NCBI GenBank assembly: GCA_027295475.1
Contig: JAPUKV010000006.1
Span: 1-20,040 of the forward strand
Source: Pseudomonadota bacterium
Lineage (GTDB): Bacteria > Pseudomonadota > Gammaproteobacteria > Woeseiales > Woeseiaceae
Reading direction: 5' to 3'
DNA: 20,040 nt
In this document: positions 13,178 to 20,040 of the stretch, one piece after another
How the letters are laid out: the number at the start of each line of letters is the position of its first letter
Numbering within the stretch: the first letter of the stretch is position 1
Made by a program: the position numbers and the translations under genes
The notes under the pieces: generated by a model
Databases searched by the model: none
The model's input: only the letters and a program-made list of their open reading frames with translations
What the model was told of the DNA's origin: nothing

Positions 13178-14524
13178 ATGAATCTGAATCTGCCTAATAT
13201 TTTCGAGAAACTGGTTTGGAGCGATCACCTTGAAAAAACCGGACCACTGGGACGCTTTGCTGCTGTCGTACTCAGGTACATTTATGGTCTCGGCCGCGAC
13301 ATCGTATTCGGCCAGCTCACATTACGCGCGATGAGTCTTGTCTATACGACCTTGCTCTCGGTCGTGCCCCTGATCGCGTTCAGCTTTTCGGTTCTTAAGG
13401 GACTGGGCAAACACAAGGAACTCGAGCCACTGTTGTACGATTTTCTGGCGCCGCTCGGGCCTCAGGGCGAACAAATTACGCAGCAAGTCATAGCGCTCGT
13501 TGATAACGTCAAGGGCAGTGTGCTTGGCGGTGTAAGCCTGGCCTTTTTTATCTACACGGCGATTTCGATGGTGCAGAAAGTTGAAGAGAGCTTCAATTAC
13601 GTCTGGTATGTATCGAAACCGCGCAGTTTTGCGCGCCGGTTCTCAGAATACTTTTTTGTACTGCTGATCGGTCCGATCCTTATGGTCACTGCCTTAGGGA
13701 TGATCACATCGATCAGAAGCAATGCAGTCGTACAAATGATACTTGCCAATGAATCCTTAGGGCGGATATTCGTTGTTGGCAGCCAGCTTACGCCCTACCT
13801 GCTCATTACCGGCGTGTTCACATTTCTGTACATGTACATGCCGAATACAAAAGTGAAGTTTAAAGCTGCTCTTGTTGGCGGCCTTGCCGGCGGATTTCTC
13901 TGGGCGAGTGCCGGCGCATTTTTCGCGACATTCATTCTTTATGCAAGCCGTACGCAGCTCATTTATTCAGGCTTCGCCGTCGCCATAACGACGCTAATCT
14001 GGTTGTATCTGAGCTGGCTGATTCTGTTGATTGGCGCACAACTCGCGTTCTATTTCCAGCAACCGGCTTTTCTGCGCATCGGTCGCCGCGAACCCCGTTT
14101 ATCCAACTCGATGCGTGAGCGCCTCGCTCTGAATGTCATGTATCTGGTTGGCAAGGCATTTCGTAATCCGGACGCGACCACGAGTATCCGTGAGATAAGC
14201 CAACAGTTAAGTATGCCGTCGATCGCGCTGGCACCGGTTACCAATGCTCTGGAAAGCGCCGCTCTCCTGATCACAACCGAAAACGAAGAATTACTGCCGG
14301 GTCGGGAGATGGCGCGCATCCCTTTGAATGACATTCTCGCGGTTGTTCGCACGCAGGGAGAAACCGGTTCATACCGGGACCCGGCCTGGACCGCAGAGAT
14401 AAACGCCCTGGGTGCCGAAATGGATAGCGCACTCGCCAGGGTTTCGGCCGAGAAGACCCTATCTGATTTGCTGGATGGGGCCGAGGGTTCAGGCGCCGGC
14501 GATGGTCATCTCGTCGACGAGTAA
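13178..14524 (+). CDS. YihY/BrkB family inner membrane protein (UPF0761) with C-terminal extension
   Basis: A 448-residue membrane protein. Six hydrophobic helices are seen at about 53-73, 114-133, 158-178, 201-221, 230-254 and 263-293, with the family signature TLLSVVPLIAFSF and the FNYVWYV segment. The last 145 residues (from about 305) are soluble: MRERLALNVMYLVGKAF...TTSIREISQQLSMPS looks like a winged-helix-like module, as in other long YihY proteins. The family was once linked to ribonuclease BN, wrongly; its role is unknown. The start is ATG 13178, 75 bases after purC. Its last 36 bases overlap pmbA on the other strand. Confidence 0.9.
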   Translation: MNLNLPNIFEKLVWSDHLEKTGPLGRFAAVVLRYIYGLGRDIVFGQLTLRAMSLVYTTLLSVVPLIAFSFSVLKGLGKHKELEPLLYDFLAPLGPQGEQITQQVIALVDNVKGSVLGGVSLAFFIYTAISMVQKVEESFNYVWYVSKPRSFARRFSEYFFVLLIGPILMVTALGMITSIRSNAVVQMILANESLGRIFVVGSQLTPYLLITGVFTFLYMYMPNTKVKFKAALVGGLAGGFLWASAGAFFATFILYASRTQLIYSGFAVAITTLIWLYLSWLILLIGAQLAFYFQQPAFLRIGRREPRLSNSMRERLALNVMYLVGKAFRNPDATTSIREISQQLSMPSIALAPVTNALESAALLITTENEELLPGREMARIPLNDILAVVRTQGETGSYRDPAWTAEINALGAEMDSALARVSAEKTLSDLLDGAEGSGAGDGHLVDE

Positions 14525-15835
14525 CGAGCCGCAACGTAACGCACCGCGAACGTCCTGATCGTTGCCGATCGCAGTTATTCTTTGATAGAGCTCGCTGAGG
14601 TTGCCGGCGATGGTGACCTCGTGAACCGGATAGGCGATTTCACCGTTTTCGATCCAGTAGCCTACTGCCCCTCTCGAATAGTCTCCGGTAACGGCATTGA
14701 CACCCTGCCCGATTAATTCGTGTACGAGGAGCCCGGATTTCATGGTTTTCATGATCGACGCCATGTCATCCGCATTGCCGGGCACGATGAGATTGTGCGC
14801 ACCGCCGGCGTTACCGGTTGTTTTAAGGCCCAGGCGCCGCGCTGAATAGGAACCGAGGATGTAACCCTGCAGCACGCCGTCAATGACGATGTCCCGATCC
14901 GACGTTGCAACACCCTCGGCATCATAGGGCGCGCTGGCCATGGCTTTCGGAATGTGCGGCCGCTCCTGAATCTGCAAGAAGTCAGGGAATATCTGTTTGC
15001 CGGCCGCGCCGAGCAGGAAGGAAGCGCGACGATACTGTGCAACGCCGCCAATGGCGCCGATGGCGTGGCCGATAAACCCGCGCGCAATTTCGGGCGCATA
15101 TAGTACGGGTGCCCTGGTTGTTTTTATCTTGCGAGAACCCAGTCTTCCGACGGTCCGTCTGGCAGCCGTTTCACCGATCTGCTCAGCTGTTTCAAGCCCA
15201 TTTGCATCGCGCGCAGCGCTGTAATAATAATCACGCTGCATATCACCGTCGGATTCACCGATGACGCTGCAGCTGATGCTGTGGGTGGTCTTGGGATAGC
15301 TGCCGATGAACCCTTGGGTATTGCCATAGGCGCGAACGCCGCTGCTCGTCGCAACCGTTGCGCCCTCCGAATTCGTTATACGCTTGTCGTAGTTGCGCGC
15401 GGAGTCTTCACAGGTAATCGCAATCTTTATTGCGGCGTCCGCGTCAATCTGCCAGATATGGGCTAGCTCCAGATCCGGTATGTCGCTTGCCATGAGCTCC
15501 GCATCCGCGAGACCGGCACACTCGTCGACGGCTGTGTACTTTGCAAATGTGCTGGCCTTGGTGACAGCTTCGCGCAGTGCGCCATCACTGAAATCGGATG
15601 TACTGGCGCTCCCTTGCTTCGAATCGTGATAGACAGTAACGCCGACACCGCGATCATTCGTGTATTCGAGATTTTCAACGTTTCCCAGCCTGGCGGTCGC
15701 GCTCAGTCCATAGTCGTGACTCGCGGCAGCCTCGGCCTGATCTGCACCCTGTCTTCGGGCCTCATCCAGTACGAGCTGAATAATGTGTTCAAGGTCAGAT
15801 TGATCCAGTGATGCTCGGCTGGCAGGCACGCTCAT
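14489..15835 (-). CDS. pmbA: Metalloprotease PmbA (TldE)
   Basis: A 448-residue PmbA/TldD superfamily protein (E. coli 450), partner of TldD in a heterodimeric protease that degrades unfolded peptides and matures microcin B17. Recognised by EAAASHDYGLSATARLGNVE in the N-terminal domain, VYHDSKQGSASTSDFSD, and in the C-terminal domain GVLQGYILGSYSARRLG, GNAGGAHNLIVPG and GLLVHELIGQGVNAVTGDYS followed by RG. I chose ATG 15835; the open frame back to 15916 would overlap darP. It is divergent from darP, as in E. coli, and convergent with the yihY-like gene. TldD is not in the window. Confidence 0.95.
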   Translation of the reverse strand: MSVPASRASLDQSDLEHIIQLVLDEARRQGADQAEAAASHDYGLSATARLGNVENLEYTNDRGVGVTVYHDSKQGSASTSDFSDGALREAVTKASTFAKYTAVDECAGLADAELMASDIPDLELAHIWQIDADAAIKIAITCEDSARNYDKRITNSEGATVATSSGVRAYGNTQGFIGSYPKTTHSISCSVIGESDGDMQRDYYYSAARDANGLETAEQIGETAARRTVGRLGSRKIKTTRAPVLYAPEIARGFIGHAIGAIGGVAQYRRASFLLGAAGKQIFPDFLQIQERPHIPKAMASAPYDAEGVATSDRDIVIDGVLQGYILGSYSARRLGLKTTGNAGGAHNLIVPGNADDMASIMKTMKSGLLVHELIGQGVNAVTGDYSRGAVGYWIENGEIAYPVHEVTIAGNLSELYQRITAIGNDQDVRGALRCGSLLVDEMTIAGA

Positions 15836-15903
15836 TGTGTGCTTTTTCCCCTTGTTTTTATTAGGCTGGCCCGATGTGCGAAAGAGCGACAGTAGCTTAG
15901 CCG

Positions 15904-16407
15904 GTGGCGAACTCAAAGCCCAGCAAAAGCGCCAGAAAACGGGTATTCCTGGAGTTGCAGGGGCTCGGCGAGCAATTGCTAAGGCTGTCAGAAGAGCAAC
16001 TTCGCAGCATGGACCTGGATGAGAATCTGTTCGATGCCGTTATCGCCGCCGCGAAAATGAAGTCGCACGGCGCATTGCGTCGACAGCGTCAGCTTATCGG
16101 CAAGTTGATGCGTAACATCGATCCGGAGCCGATTCGTCGTGCGCTTGACGCGTTCCAACACCAGGAAAGAACGGCGAAGGACATATTCCGGCGCGCCGAG
16201 GAATGGCGTGACCGGATCGTGCAAGGCGGATATCCGGGGCTGAACGAGTTTTTTGATATGACGGGCCGGGAAAACAGGGGTCTCTCTCTCTTATTGAACG
16301 AGTACGCCGCCACCACAGCTGATTCCGGCAGACGCGCACTCCAGAGAAAAATTTTCCGGCTGGTGCATGCGGAATTGACAACGATGCTACAGAACTGTGC
16401 CGTCTAA
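15904..16407 (+). CDS. darP: Ribosome-associated protein DarP (YjgA, DUF615)
   Basis: A 167-residue YjgA/DarP family protein, a late 50S subunit assembly factor. Family stretches include KRVFLELQGLGEQLLRLS, AAAKMKSHGALRRQRQLIGK (the most conserved segment), LMRNIDPEPIRRAL and EWRDRIVQGG. The start is GTG 15904; it lacks the longer acidic N-terminus of E. coli YjgA (183 residues). It is divergent from pmbA with 68 bases between starts and lies 15 bases before purE, so it probably shares a transcript with purEK. Confidence 0.92.
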   Translation: MANSKPSKSARKRVFLELQGLGEQLLRLSEEQLRSMDLDENLFDAVIAAAKMKSHGALRRQRQLIGKLMRNIDPEPIRRALDAFQHQERTAKDIFRRAEEWRDRIVQGGYPGLNEFFDMTGRENRGLSLLLNEYAATTADSGRRALQRKIFRLVHAELTTMLQNCAV

Positions 16408-16422
16408 CGATACAATCAGACG

Positions 16423-16917
16423 ATGAATGCGAAAATCGGAATTATCATGGGTTCCCGCTCTGACTGGGAAACGATGCAACACAGTAGTGAGACGCTTGAC
16501 GCGCTCGGCATTTCGTATGAGGTGCAGGTCGTCTCTGCGCACCGTACCCCCGATTGGCTGTTCGAGTATGCGGAATCCGCCGTAGAACGCGGACTACATG
16601 TGATTATCGCGGGCGCAGGCGGCGCTGCGCATTTGCCAGGCATGACGGCCGCAAAAACTCGCCTGCCTGTTCTCGGCGTACCAATACAGTCGCCGGCCCT
16701 CCAGGGCATGGACTCGCTGCTATCGATTGCCCAGATGCCGGCCGGTGTACCGGTCGGCAGCATGGCCATTGGCAAGGCCGGTGCAATCAATGCCGCACTA
16801 CTTGCCGCTGCCATCCTCGGCATTAGCGACGACAAAGTCGCAGCGGCACTGGATGCACACCGGCAATCACAGGCCAGCGCAATTCTCGAAAACAGCGACC
16901 CTCGGTCCGCAAGCTAA
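16423..16917 (+). CDS. purE: N5-carboxyaminoimidazole ribonucleotide mutase
   Basis: A 164-residue class I PurE, converting N5-CAIR to [18 protein letters not shown] (5-18), [14 protein letters not shown] (37-50, catalytic H40) and [18 protein letters not shown] (62-79) are diagnostic, followed by LPVLGVPI and SMAIGKAGA. It is nine bases upstream of purK, forming purEK as in many bacteria; together they need ATP and bicarbonate. Confidence 0.98.
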   Translation: MNAKIGIIMGSRSDWETMQHSSETLDALGISYEVQVVSAHRTPDWLFEYAESAVERGLHVIIAGAGGAAHLPGMTAAKTRLPVLGVPIQSPALQGMDSLLSIAQMPAGVPVGSMAIGKAGAINAALLAAAILGISDDKVAAALDAHRQSQASAILENSDPRSAS

Positions 16918-16926
16918 GCTGCAAAA

Positions 16927-18012
16927 ATGAGAGTTGGTATTGTCGGCGCCGGACAACTCGGCCAAATGCTCGGCCTCGCCGGAAAGCGTCTCGACCTGGA
17001 ATTCACGTATCTTGATCCGGCGCCTGAACCGCCGGCGAGAATCGTCGGCCCGGTCCTGAAGTTTCCGTTCGACAGCGATGCCGGTCTCGAGCAACTCGCC
17101 TCGCTCGTTGATGTGCTTACTTACGAATTCGAAAACGTTCCGGTCGAAGCAATCGAGAAGGTTGCGGACAGAGTGACCGTCTATCCGCCGCCCGAAGCAC
17201 TCAGACACGCCCAGGACAGGCTGAACGAAAAAAGGCTGTTCGAAGAGCTGGGCATCCCTGTACCTGCTTACGCCACGGTCGACTCGGAACAGGACCTCCG
17301 CGCCGTCGTTCGCTTACTCGGCTTGCCGCTGGTCCTGAAGACGCGTCGGCTGGGCTATGACGGCAAGGGGCAACAGGTGATAAGCGACGAATCTGATACC
17401 ACCACCGCCTCCCAGACGCTCTGCGGCAGGCCACTGATCGCCGAGCAATGGATTGCATTCGATCGGGAAGTCTCGGCGATAGGCGCTCGCAATGTGGACG
17501 GCCACATTGCCGTTTATCCGCTAACGGAAAACCGCCACAGTAAAGGTATTTTGAAAACTTGCCGCGCGCCGGACGCATCGCAAAGCATCGCCGATCAGGC
17601 AGGACGATACCTGACCAGACTACTCGACCGGTTGAATTATGTCGGCGTGCTTGCGCTGGAGTTCTTCGTAACAGGCGACCAACTCCTGGCAAACGAATTC
17701 GCGCCAAGAGTTCACAATTCGGGCCACTGGACGATAGAGGGCGCGGTGACCAGTCAATTCGAAAACCACCTGCGGGCCATTCTCAACATGCCGCCAGGCG
17801 ACACATCGGCCGTCGCCCATGCCGGCATGATCAACCTGATCGGCACCATGCCTTCGAATTGGACATCGAGCGAAGGCGAGCGCATCCACCTGCATGACTA
17901 TGGTAAAAAGCCGAAACCGGGCCGAAAACTCGGCCATATCACGGTGCTGGCGGACAGCGCCGAAGAACGCGACAGAAAATTAGCCAAAACCAGTAATATA
18001 CTGACTAATTAA
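16927..18012 (+). CDS. purK: N5-carboxyaminoimidazole ribonucleotide synthase
   Basis: A 361-residue ATP-grasp enzyme that carboxylates AIR to N5-CAIR. The N-terminal motif is VGIVGAGQLGQMLGLAGKRL; VLTYEFENVP ends the first domain; the ATP-grasp core has LVLKTRRLGYDGKGQ and the C-terminal part NEFAPRVHNSGHWTIEGA, with the metal-binding E and N. The family is usually 350-380 residues. The ribosome binding site is weak, consistent with coupling to purE nine bases upstream. Confidence 0.98.
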   Translation: MRVGIVGAGQLGQMLGLAGKRLDLEFTYLDPAPEPPARIVGPVLKFPFDSDAGLEQLASLVDVLTYEFENVPVEAIEKVADRVTVYPPPEALRHAQDRLNEKRLFEELGIPVPAYATVDSEQDLRAVVRLLGLPLVLKTRRLGYDGKGQQVISDESDTTTASQTLCGRPLIAEQWIAFDREVSAIGARNVDGHIAVYPLTENRHSKGILKTCRAPDASQSIADQAGRYLTRLLDRLNYVGVLALEFFVTGDQLLANEFAPRVHNSGHWTIEGAVTSQFENHLRAILNMPPGDTSAVAHAGMINLIGTMPSNWTSSEGERIHLHDYGKKPKPGRKLGHITVLADSAEERDRKLAKTSNILTN

Positions 18013-18136
18013 CAGGGCCCGATGAGGTCGGCCTCATAGCCCGAGGCCCCGGAAAGCGGGTAAACTAAAACACTCTGCCAGCGCAATTTGCGGGCGAATA
18101 ACAAGAAAGGCCTCCAGATTCTGCCAGAAACTTCGA
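18013..18136. other. Intergenic region between purK and the ATPase-FHA gene
   Basis: It contains a GGCCTC (18030-18035) / GAGGCC (18043-18048) hairpin without a T run, a possible weak end of purEK. A TAAACT near 18062 could be a -10 box, but no -35 is clear. No strong ribosome binding site precedes ATG 18137. Confidence 0.35.
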
Positions 18137-19354
18137 ATGTCTTATATAGAACACTTCAATCTCCATGAGCAGCCGTTCCGGTTAACGCCGGATCCGGAGT
18201 TCGTCTACTGGAGCAAGCAGCACGCCCGCGCCAAGGCGTACATGGAATCGACTATCTGGCTGGCTGACGGTTTTGTCATCATAACCGGTGAGATTGGATC
18301 AGGTAAGACCACCTTGCTGCAGGCGTTTCTGGGCGAATTGGAAGACAACATTGTTTCCGCGGTGGTGTCGCAAACACAGCTCACACCGACACAGTTTCTG
18401 CAGGCCGTCCTGGCAGAATTTGGTTTCAAGCCGTTCAAGAAGCGCAAAGCCGAACTGCTCGACATGCTCAACATGTTTCTCATCGAGCAGTATGCAAATG
18501 GCAAGAAAGTAATTCTGATTATCGACGAAGCGCAGAACCTGAGCAAGAAAGTGCTGGAAGAGATTCGCATGCTGTCAGGCATCGAGACACACAAGGAAAA
18601 GGTGCTGCGAATTATTCTTGCCGGTCAGCCAGAACTCAAGGACACGCTGGATTCGCCGACTCTCAAGCAGCTCGTTCAGCGTGTCAGGTTACGCTTCCAT
18701 ATCGGCCCATTGGACCGCCGGGAGATGCGCGAATATATCGAACACCGACTGAAGATTGCGGGCAGAGAACACAACGACCTTGTCGCGGATGATGCGTACG
18801 CATCAATTTACCGTTACACCGGTGGCATACCCCGACTGATCAACACGCTGTGTGATACCGGCCTTTTGGTTGCTTTCGCCGACGACAAGAAAATTGTCGA
18901 TACCGAGGACATACTACTGGCGGTTGAAGAACTGAACTGGAAGGAACATGAATTCAAGAACGGCACACCTCAGCCGGTACCACACCTTGTTCCTGACACG
19001 ACCAAGCCAGGCTATCTCACGCGCATCGAGGTTCGAAGTGAAGGGAAAATGCTGTCGGAACATCTGTTCGAGGCCGGGCGGATTATTGTCGGCCGATCTC
19101 CCGACAACGAGATTTACATCAAGAGCAAGTTCGTCAGCAGACATCACGCACAGCTGATCACCGATGACTTCGGTTGCACTATCGAAGACCTCAATAGTAC
19201 CAACGGTGTATTAATTGGTGAGACCCGTGCCAAGAAGTTTTTGCTTAAGGACGGCGACGTAGTGTCACTCGGATATCACGAACTCGTCTATACCGATCTT
19301 AGAAACTCCGACAACGACGGCAAAGATTCGCTGGCGAACGAACGACAGAGATAG
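18137..19354 (+). CDS. ExeA/GspA-type AAA ATPase fused to a C-terminal FHA domain
   Basis: A 405-residue protein. Residues 1-265 are an ExeA/GspA-like ATPase: N-terminal YIEHFNLHEQPFRLTPDPEF, Walker A GEIGSGKTT (51-59), Walker B VILIIDEAQ (125-133), ILAGQPELKD sensor region and GGIPRLINTLCD (229-240). After a linker (270-292), residues 295-388 form an FHA domain with all key residues: G319-R320, S334-R335-H336-H337 and N353-S354-T355-N356-G357. ExeA-type ATPases normally help place secretins through the cell wall and often carry peptidoglycan-binding or TM segments; here no transmembrane helix is seen and the phosphothreonine-binding FHA takes the C-terminal place. Function is therefore inferred only as a phospho-signal-linked ATPase of envelope or secretion type. 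Confidence 0.88.
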   Translation: MSYIEHFNLHEQPFRLTPDPEFVYWSKQHARAKAYMESTIWLADGFVIITGEIGSGKTTLLQAFLGELEDNIVSAVVSQTQLTPTQFLQAVLAEFGFKPFKKRKAELLDMLNMFLIEQYANGKKVILIIDEAQNLSKKVLEEIRMLSGIETHKEKVLRIILAGQPELKDTLDSPTLKQLVQRVRLRFHIGPLDRREMREYIEHRLKIAGREHNDLVADDAYASIYRYTGGIPRLINTLCDTGLLVAFADDKKIVDTEDILLAVEELNWKEHEFKNGTPQPVPHLVPDTTKPGYLTRIEVRSEGKMLSEHLFEAGRIIVGRSPDNEIYIKSKFVSRHHAQLITDDFGCTIEDLNSTNGVLIGETRAKKFLLKDGDVVSLGYHELVYTDLRNSDNDGKDSLANERQR

Positions 19355-19382
19355 CGATGGTGTCGGCGCCCGGAAGTTGCGC

Positions 19383-19604
19383 CTACTGGACGTCGTGGCT
19401 TTGGCTGGTTCGCCGATGCTGATTGCGATGGTCACGACGCTTCAGCCAGATGACGAGTCCGGCTACCAGGCACAGGAGACCGACGACAAAACAAATCGTT
19501 GGCCAATACCAATGGTTCAAATACATTGAGGCGGCCAGTGAGATGGCGCCTGCAAGCAAATAGAAATACGGCAGGCTTTCGTAAATTGGTTTGGACACCC
19601 ACAT
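19383..19604 (-). CDS. Small hypothetical membrane protein with two transmembrane helices
   Basis: A 73-residue protein I do not recognise by name. Two hydrophobic stretches, about 13-31 (YFYLLAGAISLAASMYL) and 35-54 (PTICFVVGLLCLVAGLVIWL), are joined by a very short NHWYW turn, followed by a highly basic tail (KRRDHRNQHRRTSQSH) that should lie in the cytoplasm. ATG 19604 has GAGAAG some nine bases upstream. It is convergent with the ATPase-FHA gene (28 bases between stops). Confidence 0.7.
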   Translation of the reverse strand: MWVSKPIYESLPYFYLLAGAISLAASMYLNHWYWPTICFVVGLLCLVAGLVIWLKRRDHRNQHRRTSQSHDVQ

Positions 19605-19794
19605 ATCGTGTCGCTTCTCGTGTCAGCTTGAATTTATTTTGCTTCGCCGCCGCGCATTAGTCCAGCCAATCCCTGTGGCGGGTAAATATCCAGACTGCTT
19701 TTCCGGCAGCACGGACGTGCGCAGGCGAACGTATCAAGCTATTGATTGGGAAGGGTTATTCGAGTGCTGCGTCCGTGTCTTCCGAATCTCCTGC
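19605..19794. other. Intergenic region between the two small minus-strand genes
   Basis: About 190 bases with no convincing gene. A CGCACGTCCGTGC-like palindromic stretch is visible near 19710-19725. No clear terminator or promoter was found. Confidence 0.35.
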
Positions 19795-19965
19795 CTACGA
19801 CCGGCCAAACGTTAGCAGACGAATGAACCTGGAAACAATTGATTCTGAAAGGCCATCCACGGCCAGATCCGGTTCGAAATCATTGTTGTCATCGCGAAAC
19901 CCCCGCACAAACTGCTGGGAAGTCGCATCCATATCCTGCTCTGTTATCGTGTTTTCCAACCCCAT
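19795..19965 (-). CDS. Small hypothetical protein, 56 residues
   Basis: A short frame on the minus strand from ATG 19965 to TAG 19795-19797, with a strong GGAGG ribosome binding site ten bases upstream, which is the main reason to believe it. The product begins MGLENTITEQDMDATSQQF, is acidic in the middle (FRDDNNDFEPDLAVD) and ends in an amphipathic IVSRFIRLLTFGRS. No signal peptide or membrane helix is seen. I do not recognise the family. It may be co-transcribed with the two-helix membrane protein 190 bases downstream. Confidence 0.55.
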   Translation of the reverse strand: MGLENTITEQDMDATSQQFVRGFRDDNNDFEPDLAVDGLSESIVSRFIRLLTFGRS

Positions 19966-20040
19966 GACTCTCTAACCTCCGTGTAAGAGGCGCACTGTAC
20001 TAAAGAAAAAATCGGGACACAGTGAAGCGATTCACAGAGG
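19966..20040. other. Upstream region of the 56-residue gene
   Basis: Minus-strand leader containing the GGAGG site and a T-rich stretch (GATTTTTTCTTTAG). No confident -35/-10 pair. The next gene lies beyond the window. Confidence 0.35.

Noticed and set aside
12506..13228. 240-codon minus-strand open frame across purC
   Set aside because: Fully antisense to a well-supported PurC frame; the product has no recognisable domain.
17201..17707. 168-codon minus-strand open frame
   Set aside because: Antisense to purK; arginine-rich shadow composition and no motifs.

Overview
The window reads as a chromosomal housekeeping segment of a gammaproteobacterium, roughly mid-50s percent GC by eye. The evidence is gene order: a ygfB-pepP-ubiH-ubiI operon diverging from a zapB-like/zapA/6S RNA/ygfA transcript, the pmbA/yjgA (darP) divergent pair, and Crp of the Vfr type. 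Coq7 in place of the flavin enzyme UbiF fits a pseudomonad-like or other non-enteric gammaproteobacterium. The exact genus cannot be read from the sequence.

Layout, left to right. Positions 1-3831 (minus strand): ygfB, pepP, ubiH and the first 221 codons of ubiI, which runs off the left edge. Positions 3965-5496 (plus): a good sigma70-like promoter, a short coiled-coil protein, zapA, 6S RNA and ygfA/fau. Positions 5497-6336: an AT-rich leader with a promoter, then a 129-residue lysine/arginine-rich histone H1-like protein built from 23 K/R tetrapeptides, and a clear terminator. Positions 6521-7180: rpiA. Positions 7185-7658: a rearranged tRNA-Gln(CUG) locus holding one intact tRNA, a copy truncated in the T loop, two extra copies of the tRNA 3' end and terminator, and two members of a short palindromic repeat family. 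Positions 7805-8830 (minus): rpsI and rplM with a promoter. Positions 8950-10399 (plus): coq7 and crp. Positions 10433-12049 (minus): rpe and a djlA-like gene. Positions 12206-14524 (plus): purC and a yihY-like membrane protein, whose 3' end overlaps the convergent pmbA. Positions 15904-18012 (plus): darP (yjgA), purE and purK. Positions 18137-19354 (plus): an ExeA/GspA-type AAA ATPase fused to an FHA domain. Positions 19383-19965 (minus): two small hypothetical genes, one with two membrane helices.

Functional themes are ubiquinone synthesis (UbiI, UbiH and Coq7, three ring hydroxylases within 10 kb), purine synthesis (PurC, PurE, PurK), pentose phosphate isomerases (RpiA, Rpe), ribosome (S9, L13, DarP), cell division (ZapA and a ZapB-like protein) and global regulation (6S RNA, Crp). 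No phage, transposase, CRISPR array or complete defence system was seen. The least ordinary parts are the histone-like gene, the tRNA-Gln repeat tangle and the ATPase-FHA fusion with its small neighbours.
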